Part shown: positions 15,173 through 17,215 of the stretch, one piece after another | Layout: every line of letters starts with the position of its first letter | Position numbering within the stretch: position 1 is the stretch's first letter | DNA from: JAOAPY01 sp041492185 | GTDB taxonomy: Bacteria > Acidobacteriota > Blastocatellia > Pyrinomonadales > Pyrinomonadaceae | NCBI GenBank assembly: GCA_041492185.1 | Contig: JBGPWL010000095.1 | Coordinates: 1-17,215 of the forward strand | DNA: 17,215 nt | Reading direction: 5' to 3' | Program-made: the position numbers and the translations under genes | Notes under the pieces: generated by a model | The model's input: only the letters and a program-made list of their open reading frames with translations | The model's database searches: none | Told to the model about the DNA's origin: nothing

Positions 15173-15449
15173 GCGTTGCTCCTTTTTCAAATCTCACGTT
15201 GGAGATTGCCAGTGGAATTCTTTTGAAGTTGCCTGGTGCGGACCGAAAGCGTCGTGCCACCTCTGAAAGAGAGAAACCCGAAATTGCAGTCGCGAGGTTA
15301 CGATTGCAAGCCCTGCCCCGGGATCGACATTAAGCCCTGACGCCAGTCCGAATTGAAACTTATGGTTTGCAACAATAAGCCATAGCTTGCGCGCGAGTCA
15401 ATCCGAATGGTCTCCGTCGGAGGCGGTAACCCTCCTGCCAAGAAGCTGG
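15173..15449. other. Upstream region of metalloprotease gene with degenerate RHS tail
   Basis: The first part must carry the metalloprotease promoter; no convincing -35/-10 pair was seen. The part from about 15298 lies behind the stop (15450) of the RHS fragment. A different minus-strand frame is open across it (ending at 15298), which could be a frameshifted continuation or chance. It shows no repeat motifs I can recognise. Confidence 0.3.
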
Positions 15450-15866
15450 CTAGGTCGGCTGTCCACTGTTGCTGACTGAGGAAGCCGAGGGCTGCAAGCG
15501 AGCATTGTAATCGACGTGCTGATGCACGCCGTTGCCGTAGTCCACATTCTTCATCGCGCCCCACGCGCGATACTGAATATTGGATAAGTACTGCGCGGAA
15601 AAGTTGGTCGCTCCAGAATTGGTGACGCCGCTCAATCGACCCGCTTGATCGTGAGTGTAGCCAACTTGCGTGCTGAATGGATCAGCGATGCTGGTTAGTT
15701 GATTCGCCAGATTGTATTGATAATTCAAAGCGTAATTGCCGCCCGTCGATGAAGTGTTTAGATCATTGAAGTGATGAGTCTCGGAAGTCATTCGTGAAAG
15801 CTGATCGTAGCTGTAATTGCACCAGCCCGTCCCGTCATTCATCGAAGTGCGATTGCCGGCGAAGAT
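15450..15866 (-). pseudogene. RHS/YD-repeat protein fragment (downstream piece)
   Basis: On the minus strand from about 15866 to the TAG at 15450 the frame encodes YD-repeat sequence: AGNRTSMNDGTGWCNYSYDQ, then LSRMTSE, NYALNYQYNLANQLTSIADP, VGYTHDQAGRLSGVT, YRAWGAMKNVDYGNGV and DYNARLQPS. These resemble a late part of the long RHS proteins common in Acidobacteria. The piece has no start of its own; the open frame extends to 16004 only through DNA that belongs to the neighbouring OmpA-like gene in another frame. It ends early with NSGQPT and a stop, far short of a normal RHS C-terminus. With the fragment at 16715-17215 it appears to be the remains of one gene whose middle was lost and replaced. 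Confidence 0.75.
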
Positions 15867-15885
15867 CTTTCCATGGCGGATCAAT

Positions 15886-16689
15886 CTATTGGCTAACAGT
15901 CTCTTTGTATTTGTTTTCGCAAAATCCCTTAACCTGCGCACTGCTGCGCGCCAGACTGGGCGTTGGCAAGGGGCCACAACAATCGGATGCAATGAAAAGA
16001 TCAATGGTTAACTCGTCGCGATATCCTCCATCAACTGCAACGATTCGATCAGCTTTGATCTTCTTTCCTTCAACCAAATACTTCTGGGCTCTATTTGCGC
16101 GCCACTCCGCCTCCCGGACACAGGATCTTCGCCCGGCATATGCGACTACATAGGCAATCGATCCAGGAGTTTCGTTCAAATACTCGACTAAACGATCCAA
16201 ATGCATCTGTTCATCCGTCGCAGAAACGCCGCCGTACTGGTCGAACAAGTGAGGCGGAGTGCATGTGGGACTCATCTTTAGTGTACAGGTTCTCTCATTT
16301 TCAAGCTCTGGCGGGCCGCCAACTAGCCTCAATCTGACATCAATGGAGTTGACGCCGCTGGTCAAAAGTTCGGAAGGATCGAAGGTGATTTTAGGGGTTC
16401 CTTGTCCGGCCATGATCTTGCCGCGGGAAACTTCCCAACTGTACGCAACTCGCCTTGCTTTGCCTTCACCGTAAATCTCTTTAACACCCACAACATCGGC
16501 TTCCAAGCTCATCGATCGACTGGAGGGGACGACATAAGTCGGACACCGAAATTCAAGAAACGGCATAAGTACATCGGGGCGCTGCGGCAGACTTCTAGTT
16601 TGCGCTATGAGTATGCTGAAGACGCCGATAATCGCGACGAGCCCGACATGCGAAATCACATTTAATATTCGTCTGTGCGTTAATTTCAT
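15886..16689 (-). CDS. Exported OmpA-like protein, acidobacterial type
   Basis: The 267-residue protein has a basic N-terminus and a hydrophobic signal or anchor segment (about 9-29). A PKD-like beta domain follows at about 52-140 (ADVVGVKEIYGEGKARRVAY, SWEVSRGKI, GVNSIDVRLRLVGGPPE). The OmpA-like C-terminal region (about 149-235) shows FDQYGGVSATDEQMHLDRLV (149-168), YVVAYAGRRSC (180-190), RANRAQKYLV (197-206) and ADRIVAVDGGYRDELTIDLF (213-232). OmpA-like domains commonly bind peptidoglycan in the periplasm. Seven cysteines (49, 135, 143, 190, 237, 238, 257) are notable for an exported protein. ATG 16689 has AAGGTGAT directly upstream. The gene is intact although it lies between two pieces of a broken RHS gene, 25 nt after the stop of the upstream piece. 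The family resemblance is good; the role is unknown. Confidence 0.75.
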   Translation of the reverse strand: MKLTHRRILNVISHVGLVAIIGVFSILIAQTRSLPQRPDVLMPFLEFRCPTYVVPSSRSMSLEADVVGVKEIYGEGKARRVAYSWEVSRGKIMAGQGTPKITFDPSELLTSGVNSIDVRLRLVGGPPELENERTCTLKMSPTCTPPHLFDQYGGVSATDEQMHLDRLVEYLNETPGSIAYVVAYAGRRSCVREAEWRANRAQKYLVEGKKIKADRIVAVDGGYRDELTIDLFIASDCCGPLPTPSLARSSAQVKGFCENKYKETVSQ

Positions 16690-16714
16690 ATCACCTTGAA
16701 TACCTTGGGGGGAG

Positions 16715-17215
16715 CTACCTTCTCTTATTCACCTCTGCACAGTCTAGGTCTTTGTGTTTCGCCGAAGGCTGGTATTCAAAGTTTCTCACCAGCCCTTCTG
16801 AGACGATGATGATGATCCCTTTATCGTAATTCGCAGGCGGCGGCCCTTGCACGCGAGTCTTCGCGCCGAAATCGTAATGGTACTTGACCGAAGAGCTGAA
16901 GCCGTCAGCATCGGTTACCGAGGTGGGATACGCGAGAGTCAGAAACGACAGACTCGTTGGGTTAACGCCGTCTGCGGAGAATGAATCTGAATAACTGAGC
17001 GAACTCTGATGACCGAGGGGATCAGTGGCCGTGATCACCGAGCCCGCCGTATTGTACTGCACACTGCTCACGGTCGGCTGCCCACTGTTAAGCACATCGT
17101 AACGCCGAGTGCTGGAAAGGTTCGCGCGGCCTGCCAAGAAACCTGAACCGTAGTTCGTATCGTCGTGCTGCACCGGCGAGCCCTGGTACTGCGCCGAACC
17201 CGTTTCATCGTACTG
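16715..17215 (-). pseudogene. RHS/YD-repeat protein fragment (upstream piece), partial at right edge
   Basis: The minus-strand frame is open from the right edge (QYDETGSAQYQGSPV onward) to a stop at 16715. It carries RHS-type sequence: NYGSGFLAGRANLSSTRRYD, VQYNTAGSVITATDPLGHQS, AYPTSVTDADGFSSSVKYHY and DFGAKTRVQGPPPAN, the last ending at about 16829. After about 16817 the protein reads IIIIVSEGLVRNFEYQPSAK and a charged tail, which does not resemble RHS sequence. Intact relatives continue for several hundred residues after the QGPPPA motif (recalled from the family, not checked here). The frame thus seems to run out of RHS sequence into inserted DNA. It could instead be a real RHS variant with a short unusual C-terminus; the second RHS piece at 15450-15866 favours disruption. 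Confidence 0.7.

Noticed and set aside
15244..15259. Possible sigma54 promoter upstream of the metalloprotease (TGGCACG, 4 nt, TTTC)
   Set aside because: The -24 half fits, but the -12 half lacks the conserved GC (TTTC instead of TTGC), and nothing nearby suggests sigma54 control.
16715..16816. RHS C-terminal toxin tip followed by an immunity gene
   Set aside because: The non-RHS tail is only about 34 residues, the RHS core is incomplete at that point, and the next gene is an exported OmpA-like protein rather than a small immunity-type protein.

Overview
The window looks like a chromosomal stretch of an acidobacterium, probably of the Blastocatellia/Pyrinomonas type. This is an inference from gene content: a VWFA protein of the acidobacterial subfamily, an OmpA-like protein with the FDxYG and DGGYRDELT signatures, a large HExxHxxGxxH secreted metalloprotease with an acidobacterial-type layout, and YD-repeat (RHS) remnants. 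No rRNA, tRNA, CRISPR array, transposase or integrase was seen. Intergenic spaces are unusually rich in palindromic repeats of several unrelated families.

Left third (1-5566, all minus strand, read right to left): folK (folate pathway), then panB and panC (pantoate and pantothenate synthesis), then directly behind panC the small [2Fe-2S] subunit and the large molybdopterin subunit of a molybdenum hydroxylase. The large subunit runs off the left edge. folK-panB-panC is a known gene order. The molybdenum hydroxylase pair looks attached to the end of that unit, with a palindromic repeat filling the space before the large-subunit start. No FAD-binding subunit is visible.

Centre (5788-8881, plus strand): a polytopic ABC-2-type permease without an adjacent ATPase, then an AlbA_2/Schlafen-type ATP-binding protein. 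Facing it are two minus-strand exported proteins (8992-11341): an acidobacterial VWFA protein with a good promoter, and a protein with an N-terminal small beta domain, a Pro/Thr linker and a LecA-like C-terminal domain. Palindromic elements sharing the terminal motif GAACAGGTGTTTAGAGTTC flank the VWFA gene on both sides. The upstream element also contains two inverted copies of a CCCTCTCCC/GGGAGAGGG repeat.

Right third: a plus-strand membrane methyltransferase of the MddA (methanethiol S-methyltransferase) type, a tandem of hairpins between convergent genes, a large secreted zinc metalloprotease (minus), and a broken RHS/YD-repeat gene. About 0.95 kb of unrelated DNA carrying an exported OmpA-like gene lies between the two RHS pieces.

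No complete new system could be demonstrated. The most unusual signals are the bracketing repeats around the VWFA gene, the disrupted RHS locus, and the atypical active-site motifs in the molybdenum hydroxylase.
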